Assembly: GCA_049841315.1 (NCBI GenBank)
Contig: JASGDB010000120.1
Location: forward strand, 1 to 17,072
Length of the DNA stretch: 17,072 nt
Reading direction: 5' to 3'
Source of the DNA: JASGDB01 sp049841315
GTDB lineage: Bacteria; Bacteroidota; Bacteroidia; Flavobacteriales; Weeksellaceae
Under the pieces are notes generated by a model, which saw only the letters and a list, made by a program, of their open reading frames with translations, was not told the DNA's origin and made no database searches. Below are positions 7,301-13,303 of this stretch, in pieces (the first letter of the stretch is position 1; each line of letters begins with the position of its first letter). The position numbers and the translations under genes are program-made.

Positions 7301-8041
7301 TTCTAAATAATCATTGAAAATGGTTTCCAATGTTTCCTTAAACTGCCCTTCAAACTGAATATCAGTTAGTTCCGTTTCAAACGTGGTATGACGGCAATGG
7401 TCGCTCCAATAAGTGTCGAGAACTTTGAGTTCGGTTTCGGTTGGATTTCGGTTTTCGGATTGGAAATAATTTTGAATACACTGCAAATCGTCAAACCCAA
7501 AAGCGAAATTATTGACTTCGTAGAATTTCGCTAATTCACTCGAATTTAACGAATTAAAATTGTCGTGAATTAAAACAGGCGACGGTTTTTCTTCCGCAGG
7601 AATTTCGAGAAGGGTTAAATCTTTTTCCTGACTTTCAACTTTGTTAATCAAATGATTTTTAACAAGTTGCAAATCATTTTCAGAAATTTTTGAAATTTCA
7701 ATGAGTTTTCCGCTTCTCACAATCGAGTTTTCAATTCCTGTTAAAAGTGCAATACACTGCTGTGCGGAATCGGCACGCTGGTCGTATTGTCCGGGAAGAA
7801 ATTCCATTGCGAAATGCGTGTGTTTTGCAGGATTTTCTTTATGGAGAATATCCGTAACAGGGTCTGCAAACGTAGAGTTCACGACTTTGGAAAAATCGTT
7901 TTCCGACAAACCGAAAACATCGTAAATATTATACACTTTCACATTCTCCACATTCGGGACAATGTTTTTGATTTCATTTAAAATTTTCGGACTTTCCACA
8001 TCGAAAATCCTGCGTTTTTCTACGAAGATTCTTTTTTTCAT
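4352..8041 (-). CDS. purL: Phosphoribosylformylglycinamidine synthase, large type, 1229 aa
   Basis: This enzyme catalyses the ATP- and glutamine-dependent conversion of FGAR to FGAM in purine synthesis, in the cytoplasm. It is the single-chain form. The linker has WSDHCRHTTF (H215). The first synthetase half has KNETHNHPTEIEPFGGAST (H314, H316) and a glycine-rich GGATGRDGVGGATGSS. The glutaminase domain carries the nucleophile in GICNGF (C1071) and the dyad in GHPER (H1200, E1202). The length is close to the proteobacterial single-chain enzyme. I chose the ATG at 8039-8041 (MKKRIFVEKRR); the 12 codons open upstream translate a palindrome (GAKHRYIG) and are unlikely to be used. A 7-bp tandem repeat at 5271-5302 encodes NLKSQISNLKS near the junction with the glutaminase domain. 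Confidence 0.97.
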   Translation of the reverse strand: MKKRIFVEKRRIFDVESPKILNEIKNIVPNVENVKVYNIYDVFGLSENDFSKVVNSTFADPVTDILHKENPAKHTHFAMEFLPGQYDQRADSAQQCIALLTGIENSIVRSGKLIEISKISENDLQLVKNHLINKVESQEKDLTLLEIPAEEKPSPVLIHDNFNSLNSSELAKFYEVNNFAFGFDDLQCIQNYFQSENRNPTETELKVLDTYWSDHCRHTTFETELTDIQFEGQFKETLETIFNDYLEKRKFLGREAKPVSLMDLATVCARYFKKTGKLENLVVSDEINACTIEIEAEFDGRKEPWYLLFKNETHNHPTEIEPFGGASTCLGGAIRDPLSGRAFVYQAMRLTGAADVLENISETLPGKLPQRTITKQAANGYSSYGNQIGLATTLVNEIYHEGYKAKRMEVGFVVGAVPKSWVKREQPKNGDIVILLGGATGRDGVGGATGSSKEQDETSIHTMSSEVQKGNAVEERKIQRLFRNPEVTTLIKKSNDFGAGGVSVAIGEIADSLEINLDILPLKYEGLNGTELAISESQERMAVVIEAKDKEKFINFCEKENIKAVEVAKVTDSGRMQMFWKGGKIVDLSREFLNSNGSAKSQNIKVYHLQKVENQHIEFNEDNFIKILSDKNTASQKGLQEMFDSSVGGTTVAMPLGGKFQLTEMEGSVQTLPVLNAENVETVSLASWGFDAEISSQNSMIGAANAVVESVAKIVAMGGDYQKIRLSFQEYFEKLGNNPEKWGKPLASLLGAYDAQMNFGLAAIGGKDSMSGTYQDLNVPPTLISFACADGKKSNIISPEFKKAGNFIYHFHHQNKENGLPNYEDLKAVFEFIYDNIKTKKIVSVKTVKDGGIAVALAKMAFGNGLGAEISADEHLLLNKNIGSLIIESVEELDFALIKKIGIVNDSEILSINNLKSQISNLKSNFVGTFENLFPTSEPEKIVINIDEKLNSVNPKNIIIKKHSIAKPKVFAPVFPGTNCEYETGNAFRKEGAEVKSLPLVNLNHQLLEESIDAWTKEISTSQILVFSGGFSAGDEPDGSAKFIVNVLKNEKMKTAVHQLLERDGMILGICNGFQALVKSGLLPFGEIRDLDENSPTLAHNAIGRHINQMVNVKVANADSPWLKGMKNEIYTIPISHGEGRFMASQEVLTELYKNGQIATQYVDFDGNIAHGMPFNPNNSLFGIEGITSPNGKIFGRMGHPERFADGLFKNIPTANYHNIFRNGMEYFL
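5271..5302. repeat. 7-bp tandem repeat inside purL
   Basis: The heptamer GATTTGA occurs four times in a row (one unit is AATTTGA), plus a partial unit. The unit is not a multiple of three, so gain or loss of one unit would shift the purL frame. Confidence 0.85.
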
Positions 8042-8055
8042 TTTACCAATATATC

Positions 8056-8068
8056 GGTGCTTCGCACC
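8056..8068. repeat. GGTGC hairpin in the purL leader
   Basis: GGTGC-TTC-GCACC is a perfect 5-bp stem with a 3-nt loop, 15 bp upstream of the chosen purL start. It would form in the purL mRNA leader. It is another small palindrome of the type scattered through this window. Confidence 0.6.
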
Positions 8069-8096
8069 TTTTTTCATTTTGTTTCTTTCATTTTTC

Positions 8097-8141
8097 CCAT
8101 AGGTTGCACCTATGGTTATTGATATTAAGCCACTTCGTGGC
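8097..8141. repeat. Two-hairpin repeat, copy 2
   Basis: Hairpin A (8097-8115) has CCATAGGT/ACCTATGG arms with a TGC loop. A spacer TTATTGATATTAA leads to hairpin B (8129-8141), GCCAC-TTC-GTGGC, followed rightward by nine T. It lies between the GLPGLI gene stop and the purL start, directly next to copy 3. Confidence 0.85.
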
Positions 8142-8150
8142 TTTTTTTTT

Positions 8151-8197
8151 CCACAGGTTAAAACCTGTGGTTAAGCATAGTTAAGCCACTTCGTGGC
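8151..8197. repeat. Two-hairpin repeat, copy 3
   Basis: Hairpin A (8151-8170) has CCACAGGTT/AACCTGTGG arms. A spacer TTAAGCATAGTTAA leads to hairpin B (8185-8197), GCCAC-TTC-GTGGC. It is in tandem with copy 2 and in the same orientation. Confidence 0.85.
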
Positions 8198-8207
8198 TTT
8201 GTTGGAT

Positions 8208-9035
8208 TTATTTCTTTGGATATTTCGGTGCTTTATTCAATTCTATCGGATTGTTGTTTTTACGCATTTCATCTTGTTCATCTTCGATTATTGGTCGCAG
8301 TTCTTCGGGTTTTGTATATCTTACTCCATTGAAATCTACACTACTTATGCTTCCGTTTTGAAGTTGTGTTTTTATATCCTGAATCGGGTCATTAAAATAT
8401 TCCATTCGCTTTTTATTGAAGATTTTTTCAGTTACGGGAATTGGTTTATTCCTATGTCTTACTTCCAGAAAATTCGATGTATCATAAGTTTCTTTAAGAT
8501 TTTCATTTTTTATGAAAGAAAATTTATAGTTACTTTTTTCGTCTTCGAGCAAAATAACCAATCCCGGCAATCCTGTAAATTTATACGGACCTTCCGAAAA
8601 CGGTAAATCTTTTGTAAACCACGCAATCCATTTTCGTCCGCCAAAATTTGCGGTTGCTTTTTGAAGATTAAAACTTTGATATTTTTGTGTTTCTTTCGAT
8701 AATTTCCAATCAATAACATCTTCGGTAACATAAGAATAAGCCTGAAAATCAATCATTTCAAAATTCGTATTTTTGTTAGAATTTCGTTTTCTGATAACGG
8801 GAATCTGGTCTGTCCAATTCGTATTTTGACTGTTGAATTTTTTATTTATTGAATCTTTTATCAAAAAAACTCTATCATAATATTTGGTTTCTTCCGGATT
8901 AATATCGAGAATCATCGTTCGTTTTTTTAATTCGGTTTGTGTGGAATCCGACTTGTATTCAAGTTCATAGAAAAAACGATGTGTTTGCGAAAAAGCAAAA
9001 ACAGAAAACAACAGAAAAACAACTGAATATTTCAT
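8208..9035 (-). CDS. GLPGLI family protein, 275 aa
   Basis: The N-terminus is a clear signal peptide (MKYSVVFLLFSVFAFSQ, residues 1-17), so the protein is exported. The family signature is present as FTGLPGLVI at residues 153-161, preceded by the usual GGRKWIAWFTKDLPFSEGPYKF. The family is confined largely to Bacteroidota; its function is unknown, and members are often near envelope or TonB-related genes. The gene lies 12 bp downstream of the NTF2-like gene and is probably co-transcribed with it. The tail is lysine- and asparagine-rich. Confidence 0.9.
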   Translation of the reverse strand: MKYSVVFLLFSVFAFSQTHRFFYELEYKSDSTQTELKKRTMILDINPEETKYYDRVFLIKDSINKKFNSQNTNWTDQIPVIRKRNSNKNTNFEMIDFQAYSYVTEDVIDWKLSKETQKYQSFNLQKATANFGGRKWIAWFTKDLPFSEGPYKFTGLPGLVILLEDEKSNYKFSFIKNENLKETYDTSNFLEVRHRNKPIPVTEKIFNKKRMEYFNDPIQDIKTQLQNGSISSVDFNGVRYTKPEELRPIIEDEQDEMRKNNNPIELNKAPKYPKK

Positions 9036-9047
9036 TTTTATTTAGTT

Positions 9048-9395
9048 TTAATTTGTATAACAAGCAATCATTTTGCAGACCTTTCCTTCTGTATTAAAAA
9101 ACATTAATTCTATGGCTTTTTTATTGAGAACCGATTTATAATACAATGCGACGCAATTCACACCTTCCGTAACATCATAAAGTTCAAAATGCAAATCTGG
9201 CATTTTTTCGAGGGCTTTTTTCCAATATTCGGATACTTTTTCTTTGCCTTTCAACGAACCGCTTTCATTTCCTGTCACAATCTTAATCATCGGCGTTGTA
9301 ATTTCGACATCATCAGAATAATGGCTTAAAATTTCTTCCAAATTATGTGAGTTCCAAGATTTAACCCATTCTTCCGCAAATTTTTTGATTTCCAT
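9048..9395 (-). CDS. NTF2-like (SnoaL-type) protein, 115 aa
   Basis: The protein begins MEIKKFAEEWVKSWNSHNLEEILSHYSDDVEITTP, the helix-then-strand opening of the NTF2/SnoaL-like cone fold. It continues with KGKEKVSEYWKKALEKMPDLHFELYDV and a final strand pair. Such proteins are small enzymes or ligand carriers, and no substrate can be assigned. I chose the ATG at 9393-9395. The frame is open to 9443, but those 16 codons (MLNHRCNLW...) translate the two-hairpin repeat. It probably forms an operon with the GLPGLI gene 12 bp downstream. Confidence 0.8.
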   Translation of the reverse strand: MEIKKFAEEWVKSWNSHNLEEILSHYSDDVEITTPMIKIVTGNESGSLKGKEKVSEYWKKALEKMPDLHFELYDVTEGVNCVALYYKSVLNKKAIELMFFNTEGKVCKMIACYTN

Positions 9396-9416
9396 TTTTA
9401 TTGCTTTTATTTTTTT

Positions 9417-9462
9417 CCATAGGTTACACCTATGGTTAAGCATTGTTAAGCCACTTCGTGGC
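9417..9462. repeat. Two-hairpin repeat, copy 4
   Basis: Hairpin A (9417-9435) has CCATAGGT/ACCTATGG arms. A spacer TTAAGCATTGTTAA leads to hairpin B (9450-9462), GCCAC-TTC-GTGGC. It lies between the nuclease stop and the NTF2-like start. Confidence 0.85.
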
Positions 9463-9484
9463 TTGTTGGTTATATTTTATTTTT

Positions 9485-10621
9485 TCAGTCCGTATTATCT
9501 GATTTGTCCAACATCTGCCCTAACTGGTGCAGTTTGTCGGCTAATAATTTCTTGTCAATCAGTTTTGTTTCGTAGTCGGCAACTATTGCCGGACTTATGT
9601 TTCGTGCCATTGCGTATTCTACCACCTCAATTTCTTTGCCTTTGCAGAGTAAAATCCCAATGCTCGGGTTTTCGTGAGGTCGTTTTACATCTCTGTCCAA
9701 TGCTTCCAAATAGAAATTTAATTTGCCTAAAAATTCGGGTTCAAAGTCTTCGATTTTAAGTTCAAAAAGCACCAAACATTGCAAATCCCGATGATAAAAA
9801 AGCAAATCGGTGCGAAAATCTTTGTTGCCGACCTGCAAACGAAACTGTTCGCCCATATAGGTAAAACCTTTGCCAATTTCCAAAATGAATTTTTGCAGGT
9901 TGAGCGTAATGGCTTTTTCAAAATCTTTTTCGCTGTGTCCGTCGGGTAAGTCCAAAAATTCAAAAATATACGGGTCTTTGAAAATGTTTTCGGGTAATTG
10001 TGTCTGCACTTTGGACACCATTTGTTTTGAAAGCATTGTGCGTTCAAAAGTTGCCGATTTGATTTGCCGTTCCAATTCCCGAACTGCAAGTTTTTCTGTT
10101 ACTGCTGATAACAAATAAAATAAAATTTCTTCTGCACTTTTTGTTTTACTCAAAATGTGCAAATGAGATGACCATTGTATTTGTGTCAACACTGTGGACA
10201 CAAATTTATCATATTGAATTTCAGTATTTTGCAATTGTGTCAACAGTGTTGACACTTTTTCGGTTTGTTCATTTTCTAATTGTGTCACTATTGGCGACAC
10301 TTTTGGTTTTTGGGTTTCTAACCAAAGTTTAAAAACTTCACTTTCGGGTGCATAAACCTCATAAAACTGCTTCATACGATACAAACCTCTGCGGTTGAAA
10401 CCCGAAAGATTGGGCACTTTGGATTGTATGAAATCGGCTAACTGCTGAACGGTATTTTCTCCCCATTTTCCTGAACTTACTTTTACCGATACCACTTTTC
10501 CCACATTGAAATACATCAATACCAACTCGCTGTTTGCCTTGCTGTAAACACGGTTTCTGGCTTCGGTAATGAGCGTGAAGATATGCTCAAAATCGGGTTT
10601 GTATGTATTTTCTATATTCAT
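9485..10621 (-). CDS. DUF1016/YhcG-type PDDEXK nuclease, 378 aa
   Basis: The N-terminal DUF1016 domain (about residues 10-200) has the usual GENTVQQLADFIQSKVPNLSGFNRRGLYRMKQFYE and AVRELERQIKSATFER blocks. The C-terminal PDDEXK domain has DFRTDLLFYHRDLQCLVLFELK (D272, E287, K289 as likely metal-site residues) and IGILLCKGKE. Relatives are often near restriction-modification or other defence genes; activity here is inferred. Residues 107-149 hold three copies of a V-S/T-x-hydrophobic-TQ motif encoded by DNA palindromes, an expansion of the segment before the conserved W150. It is the last gene of a tight four-gene unit, 8 bp after the membrane protein. Confidence 0.88.
   Translation of the reverse strand: MNIENTYKPDFEHIFTLITEARNRVYSKANSELVLMYFNVGKVVSVKVSSGKWGENTVQQLADFIQSKVPNLSGFNRRGLYRMKQFYEVYAPESEVFKLWLETQKPKVSPIVTQLENEQTEKVSTLLTQLQNTEIQYDKFVSTVLTQIQWSSHLHILSKTKSAEEILFYLLSAVTEKLAVRELERQIKSATFERTMLSKQMVSKVQTQLPENIFKDPYIFEFLDLPDGHSEKDFEKAITLNLQKFILEIGKGFTYMGEQFRLQVGNKDFRTDLLFYHRDLQCLVLFELKIEDFEPEFLGKLNFYLEALDRDVKRPHENPSIGILLCKGKEIEVVEYAMARNISPAIVADYETKLIDKKLLADKLHQLGQMLDKSDNTD
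10175..10303. repeat. Three palindromic coding repeats inside the nuclease gene
   Basis: 19-bp palindromes lie at 10183-10201, 10237-10255 and 10282-10300, starting GTGTC and ending GACAC. The middle one is perfect (9-bp arms around one base), the first has one mismatched pair, and the third is decayed. Spacings of 54 and 45 bp keep the frame. Confidence 0.8.
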
Positions 10622-10629
10622 TTTATTTT

Positions 10630-10980
10630 TTACATATTAAAAAGCAAGTCGATAATAAAAGCCAATACAAAAACCGCTATTCCCAATTTCATTAATTTCT
10701 GGTTTTTCTCAAAAAATGAAATCAAATTTAATAATAATATGATTGCAGATACACAACCGAAAATTAAATTATACAACACATAATTATCTGCATTTTTATA
10801 ATGCCAAACTCCGGCAACCGGACCTTCTGCTCCAAACGGGTATTCAGAATATTCTTTTAATATTCCAACATTATAATATTCGTGGAAAGACATAAAAGCA
10901 AAAAATGCTGAAATCACACAAATTAAAACAACGCAGAAAATCAGCCAGTTGGGAATGTAATTTTTCATTTTCTGATTCAT
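10630..10980 (-). CDS. Small membrane protein, 116 aa, unknown
   Basis: I do not recognise this family. Three hydrophobic segments are visible: about residues 11-31 (WLIFCVVLICVISAFFAF), 67-89 (VLYNLIFGCVSAIILLLNLI) and 96-114 (LMKLGIAVFVLAFIIDLLF). The polar stretch between the first two (HEYYNVGILKEYSEYPFGAEGPVAGVWHYKNADN) is probably an exposed loop. The start could be the first ATG (10980) or the one at residue 5 (10968). It sits 3 bp after the KilA-N gene and 8 bp before the nuclease gene, which points to co-transcription and perhaps a shared role. Confidence 0.7.
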   Translation of the reverse strand: MNQKMKNYIPNWLIFCVVLICVISAFFAFMSFHEYYNVGILKEYSEYPFGAEGPVAGVWHYKNADNYVLYNLIFGCVSAIILLLNLISFFEKNQKLMKLGIAVFVLAFIIDLLFNM

Positions 10981-10983
10981 CTT

Positions 10984-11790
10984 TTATTTCAATAAATTTC
11001 TGTCTTCAACATTTTCCAATACTTTCATTTGTTGAATGGCAATTTTATTGAGTTTTGTCAATCGTTCACTTTGGCTTAAATTTTCGTGGATAAAAACCGC
11101 ATTCAGATTTTCCAAATTGGAAAGACAAATCAATTGGTTCATTGTTGCATAATCACGCATATTTCCTTTCAAATCAGGATTTGCATCACGCCATTGCTTG
11201 GCTGTAATTCCAAATAATGCAACATTCAGAACGTCTGCTTCATTTGCATAAATAATGGAAGTTTCTTTCGGCGTTAATTCCTTCGGAATTAAATTTTGTT
11301 TAATAGCGTCTGTATGAATTCTATAATTGATTTTCGCTAATTCCCGTTTTGCCGACCAACCTAATTGCTTTTGTTCTTCTTCTTTTAAGCGTTGAAATTC
11401 TTTAATGATATACAGCTCAAATTCAACCGAAATCCAACTTGCAAATTTGAATGCAATATCTTTGTGGGCAAAAGTTCCTCCATAACGTCCGGATTTTACT
11501 ATAAAACCAATAGCATCCGTTGTATTAATCCATTTTAAGGGAGACATTGTAAAAGCATTTAATCCTGCTTCTTTTTTAAACCCCTCGAATTCGATGGGTT
11601 TAAAATTTGGATTGTAAAGCGTTTCCCAAATTCCCAAAAACTCAATCGTATTACGGTTTCGCATCCAGTTACCAATTACAGCACTCGAATCATCTGTTTT
11701 GTATTTCGCGATATCCGTAAGCGAAATGTAATCGTTTTCTGCAATTGATATTATTGTAATATCACTGTTTTTGACCGTAATTTTTGCCAT
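10984..11790 (-). CDS. KilA-N domain protein, 268 aa
   Basis: The protein has a full KilA-N domain: a first strand pair (ITIISIAENDYISLTDIAKY, about residues 11-30), then NWMRNRNTIEFLGIWE, then the strongly conserved SGRYGGTFAHKDIAFKFASWIS (100-121) and ELYIIKEFQRLKEEE. KilA-N is a DNA-binding module first known from phage and large DNA viruses. In Bacteroidota, proteins of this shape are common in accessory regions with no settled role. The C-terminal half (ANEADVLNVALFGITAKQWR...) is the usual companion region. It starts 5 bp after the truncated copy upstream. Confidence 0.88.
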   Translation of the reverse strand: MAKITVKNSDITIISIAENDYISLTDIAKYKTDDSSAVIGNWMRNRNTIEFLGIWETLYNPNFKPIEFEGFKKEAGLNAFTMSPLKWINTTDAIGFIVKSGRYGGTFAHKDIAFKFASWISVEFELYIIKEFQRLKEEEQKQLGWSAKRELAKINYRIHTDAIKQNLIPKELTPKETSIIYANEADVLNVALFGITAKQWRDANPDLKGNMRDYATMNQLICLSNLENLNAVFIHENLSQSERLTKLNKIAIQQMKVLENVEDRNLLK

Positions 11791-11795
11791 AGCTA

Positions 11796-12053
11796 TTATT
11801 TTATTGTGGCGAATTCGCCATAATTTAAAGTTTTAAAGTTGTCAGATTCGACCACTTTAAAATTCGGGTTGTTGATTTGTTCCCAAGTGCTTAAAAACTC
11901 CAAAGCATAACGTGTTCTTATCCAGTTCTTTATTATATCTGCCGCTCTGCTTTCGCTTTCTTTGGCATTAGCCATATCGGTAAGCGAAATATAGTCTTTG
12001 CCCTCAACAGATATAATTGTAATTTCTGTATTTTCTACGTTAATTTTTGACAT
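11796..12053 (-). CDS. Truncated KilA-N domain copy, 85 aa
   Basis: Residues 1-70 parallel the start of the next gene: INVENTEITIISVEGKDYISLTDMANAK against ITVKNSDITIISIAENDYISLTDIAKYK, then LEFLSTWEQINNPNFKV against IEFLGIWETLYNPNFKP. The reading frame stops (TAA TAG) where the conserved GRYGGT core should follow, so this copy lacks the second half of the domain. The stop lies just after a GGCGAATTCGCC palindrome. It may be a relic of a tandem duplication or a short regulator. It is the first gene of the four-gene unit. Confidence 0.65.
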   Translation of the reverse strand: MSKINVENTEITIISVEGKDYISLTDMANAKESESRAADIIKNWIRTRYALEFLSTWEQINNPNFKVVESDNFKTLNYGEFATIK

Positions 12054-12063
12054 TTAGTGGTTT

Positions 12064-12126
12064 TTAATTATTTATACGCAAGATAATATTTTTACTGATG
12101 CTTTCCACATCGAAAATTCTTTTCAT
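12064..12126 (-). other. 20-codon frame resembling the purL start
   Basis: A short leftward frame, MKRIFDVESISKNIILRINN, lies between the repeat and the KilA-N unit. It shares 17 identical bases with the 5' end of purL (12101-12117 against 7992-8008). The 15 bases upstream of it (from 12140 leftward) also match the purL leader (8082-8096). It may be a gene relic or a leader peptide, and I do not claim that it is translated. Confidence 0.4.
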
Positions 12127-12139
12127 TTCTTTCATTTTT

Positions 12140-12185
12140 CCACAGGTTAAAACCTGTGGCTATTGATGTTAAGCCACTTTGTGGC
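12140..12185. repeat. Two-hairpin repeat, copy 5
   Basis: Hairpin A (12140-12159) has CCACAGGTT/AACCTGTGG arms. A spacer CTATTGATGTTAA leads to hairpin B (12173-12185), GCCAC-TTT-GTGGC. It lies between the GyrI-like stop and the KilA-N unit. Confidence 0.85.
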
Positions 12186-12190
12186 TTTGG

Positions 12191-12670
12191 TTATTTTTTA
12201 GGTTTTATCGGTGTCCAAATTTCTTCTTCCGAAGTCGGGTCATTATTTTTGTATTTATCTCCTAAAATCTCAAAATGTGGTCGGTCATCTAAAATATAAT
12301 CTGAATTTGGAAGCCACGTTCCCAAAATATATTGAAAAATTGAGTTATCTGTATTTAAGCCTTTATAATTAAAAACAGCATAAAGTCCGCCTGACAAAAC
12401 AAATGTTTCCATTTCTTTTGGAACATTATCAAAATGTGAAACTTCCACAACCGCCCATTTTTCAAATTCATTTGTCGGCTTAAAATCAGAAAAATATGTT
12501 GAATTATAAACAGACATTGAAATTAAATCATCTGTTAAATTATTCGCGATTTCTTTTCGCACTGGCATAAAACTTTTCCATAGTTCTCCTGCTTTATAGT
12601 CTGCAAAACTCATTGTTAATCGTTTTCCAACTAACTTTTTTTCATTTAATATTTCAATTTTCGGTATCAT
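12191..12670 (-). CDS. GyrI-like effector-binding domain protein, 159 aa
   Basis: This is a stand-alone GyrI-like/AraC-effector-binding domain. The characteristic blocks are WAVVEVSHFDNVPKEMETFVLSGGLYAVF and the closing WLPNSDYILDDRPHFEILGDKYKNND...EEEIWTPIK. Such domains bind small molecules; the E. coli relative SbmC/GyrI modulates DNA gyrase. No DNA-binding domain is attached. The start overlaps the stop of the upstream pentapeptide-repeat remnant by 4 bp, so the two were translationally coupled. With the upstream gene broken, its present promoter is unclear. Confidence 0.82.
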   Translation of the reverse strand: MIPKIEILNEKKLVGKRLTMSFADYKAGELWKSFMPVRKEIANNLTDDLISMSVYNSTYFSDFKPTNEFEKWAVVEVSHFDNVPKEMETFVLSGGLYAVFNYKGLNTDNSIFQYILGTWLPNSDYILDDRPHFEILGDKYKNNDPTSEEEIWTPIKPKK

Positions 12671-12891
12671 TTTTCAATATCAATATTATATTTTTCTAAA
12701 AGTCCTGAAATTCCTGAAATAGAAAATTTCGCATTTTTAATTTTATTGATTTCAGGGTTAATGTAATAGTTATAAGAAGTCCTGAAATCTGCCTTTTCAA
12801 GTATTGTATAATCGAAAACTGCTTGTGTTAAATTACAATTATCAAATACTGCACTTGTGAGGTCTGCTTCCGCAAAATCGGTTTCCTTTAA
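12667..12891 (-). pseudogene. Pentapeptide-repeat protein, C-terminal remnant
   Basis: The last 74 codons are preserved: LKETDFAEADLTSAVFDNCNLTQAVFDYTILEKADFRTS, a run of A(D/N)LxX-type pentapeptides, then the usual family tail ending FSISGISGLLEKYNIDIE. The 5' half is missing. Homology stops at a TTAA (12888-12891), after which IS1380-type sequence begins. The missing N-terminal part is not found on the far side of the IS remnant, where mnmD follows directly, so a deletion went with or followed the insertion. The stop codon overlaps the GyrI-like start. Confidence 0.8.
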
Positions 12892-13303
12892 CCCAAACCT
12901 CGCAGCCTAAAAAACTAAAAGCATCTAAAGTATTGAAAAATAATACAAAAGATGCTTTGTTGTTCGCACCAAAATGCGTAATATAGTGTTCTCTACAACG
13001 CTATATGGACAAAGTTATACATTCTGACAGAAATATCACTCCTTTTGGAGGATTAAATTTTATTTACAAAGCTTTAAAAACTAAAAACATTCCGCAACTA
13101 ATTGATAATCAGTTATGTTACAAGAGTGTTCTCACTCAATATTCCTACTCGGATATTGTGCTTTCTCTGTCGGGAAGTGCACTTTGCCAGGGAAATTTTG
13201 TGTCCAAAAAGCACCGAAAACTCAATAATTTCCCAATATTTCTATTTTTTTTTCAATAATTAAATTTTTGAAAAATCGGGGATTTTTGTTTGCGAATTTT
13301 GGG
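12892..13303 (+). mobile_element. IS1380-family element remnant
   Basis: The left end begins CCCAAACCTCGCAGCC directly after a TTAA. It carries a hairpin (AGCATCT at 12920-12926 with AGATGCT at 12950-12956) upstream of a transposase start. Only the transposase N-terminus survives. A sequence at 13290-13303 (TTGCGAATTTTGGG) matches the inverted left end at 11 of 14 positions and may be a degenerate right end. That would make this an internally deleted element of about 412 bp. The right end is tentative, because no TTAA follows it directly. Confidence 0.65.
13005..13259 (+). pseudogene. IS1380-family transposase, N-terminal fragment
   Basis: The frame begins MDKVIHSDRNITPFGGLNFIYKAL and continues YSYSDIVLSLSGSALCQGNFVS, the typical opening of IS1380-family transposases of Bacteroidota. 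Similarity ends near 13206, after which the frame runs into unrelated AT-rich sequence and stops. The catalytic DDE core (most of a protein of roughly 400 residues) is absent, so it cannot be active. Confidence 0.8.

Noticed and set aside
8129..8150. Hairpin followed by nine T as a rightward terminator
   Set aside because: There is no rightward gene upstream of it. All genes around it run leftward, so the T-run is probably incidental to the repeat.
8097..8197. Tandem hairpin repeats considered as a CRISPR array
   Set aside because: Only two units are adjacent, there are no unique spacers of constant length, and no cas genes are present. The same units occur singly elsewhere.
8193..8606. A 137-codon rightward open frame opposite the GLPGLI gene
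   Set aside because: It is a phenylalanine/isoleucine-rich complement of a lysine/asparagine-rich gene. The GLPGLI frame has a signal peptide and the family motif.
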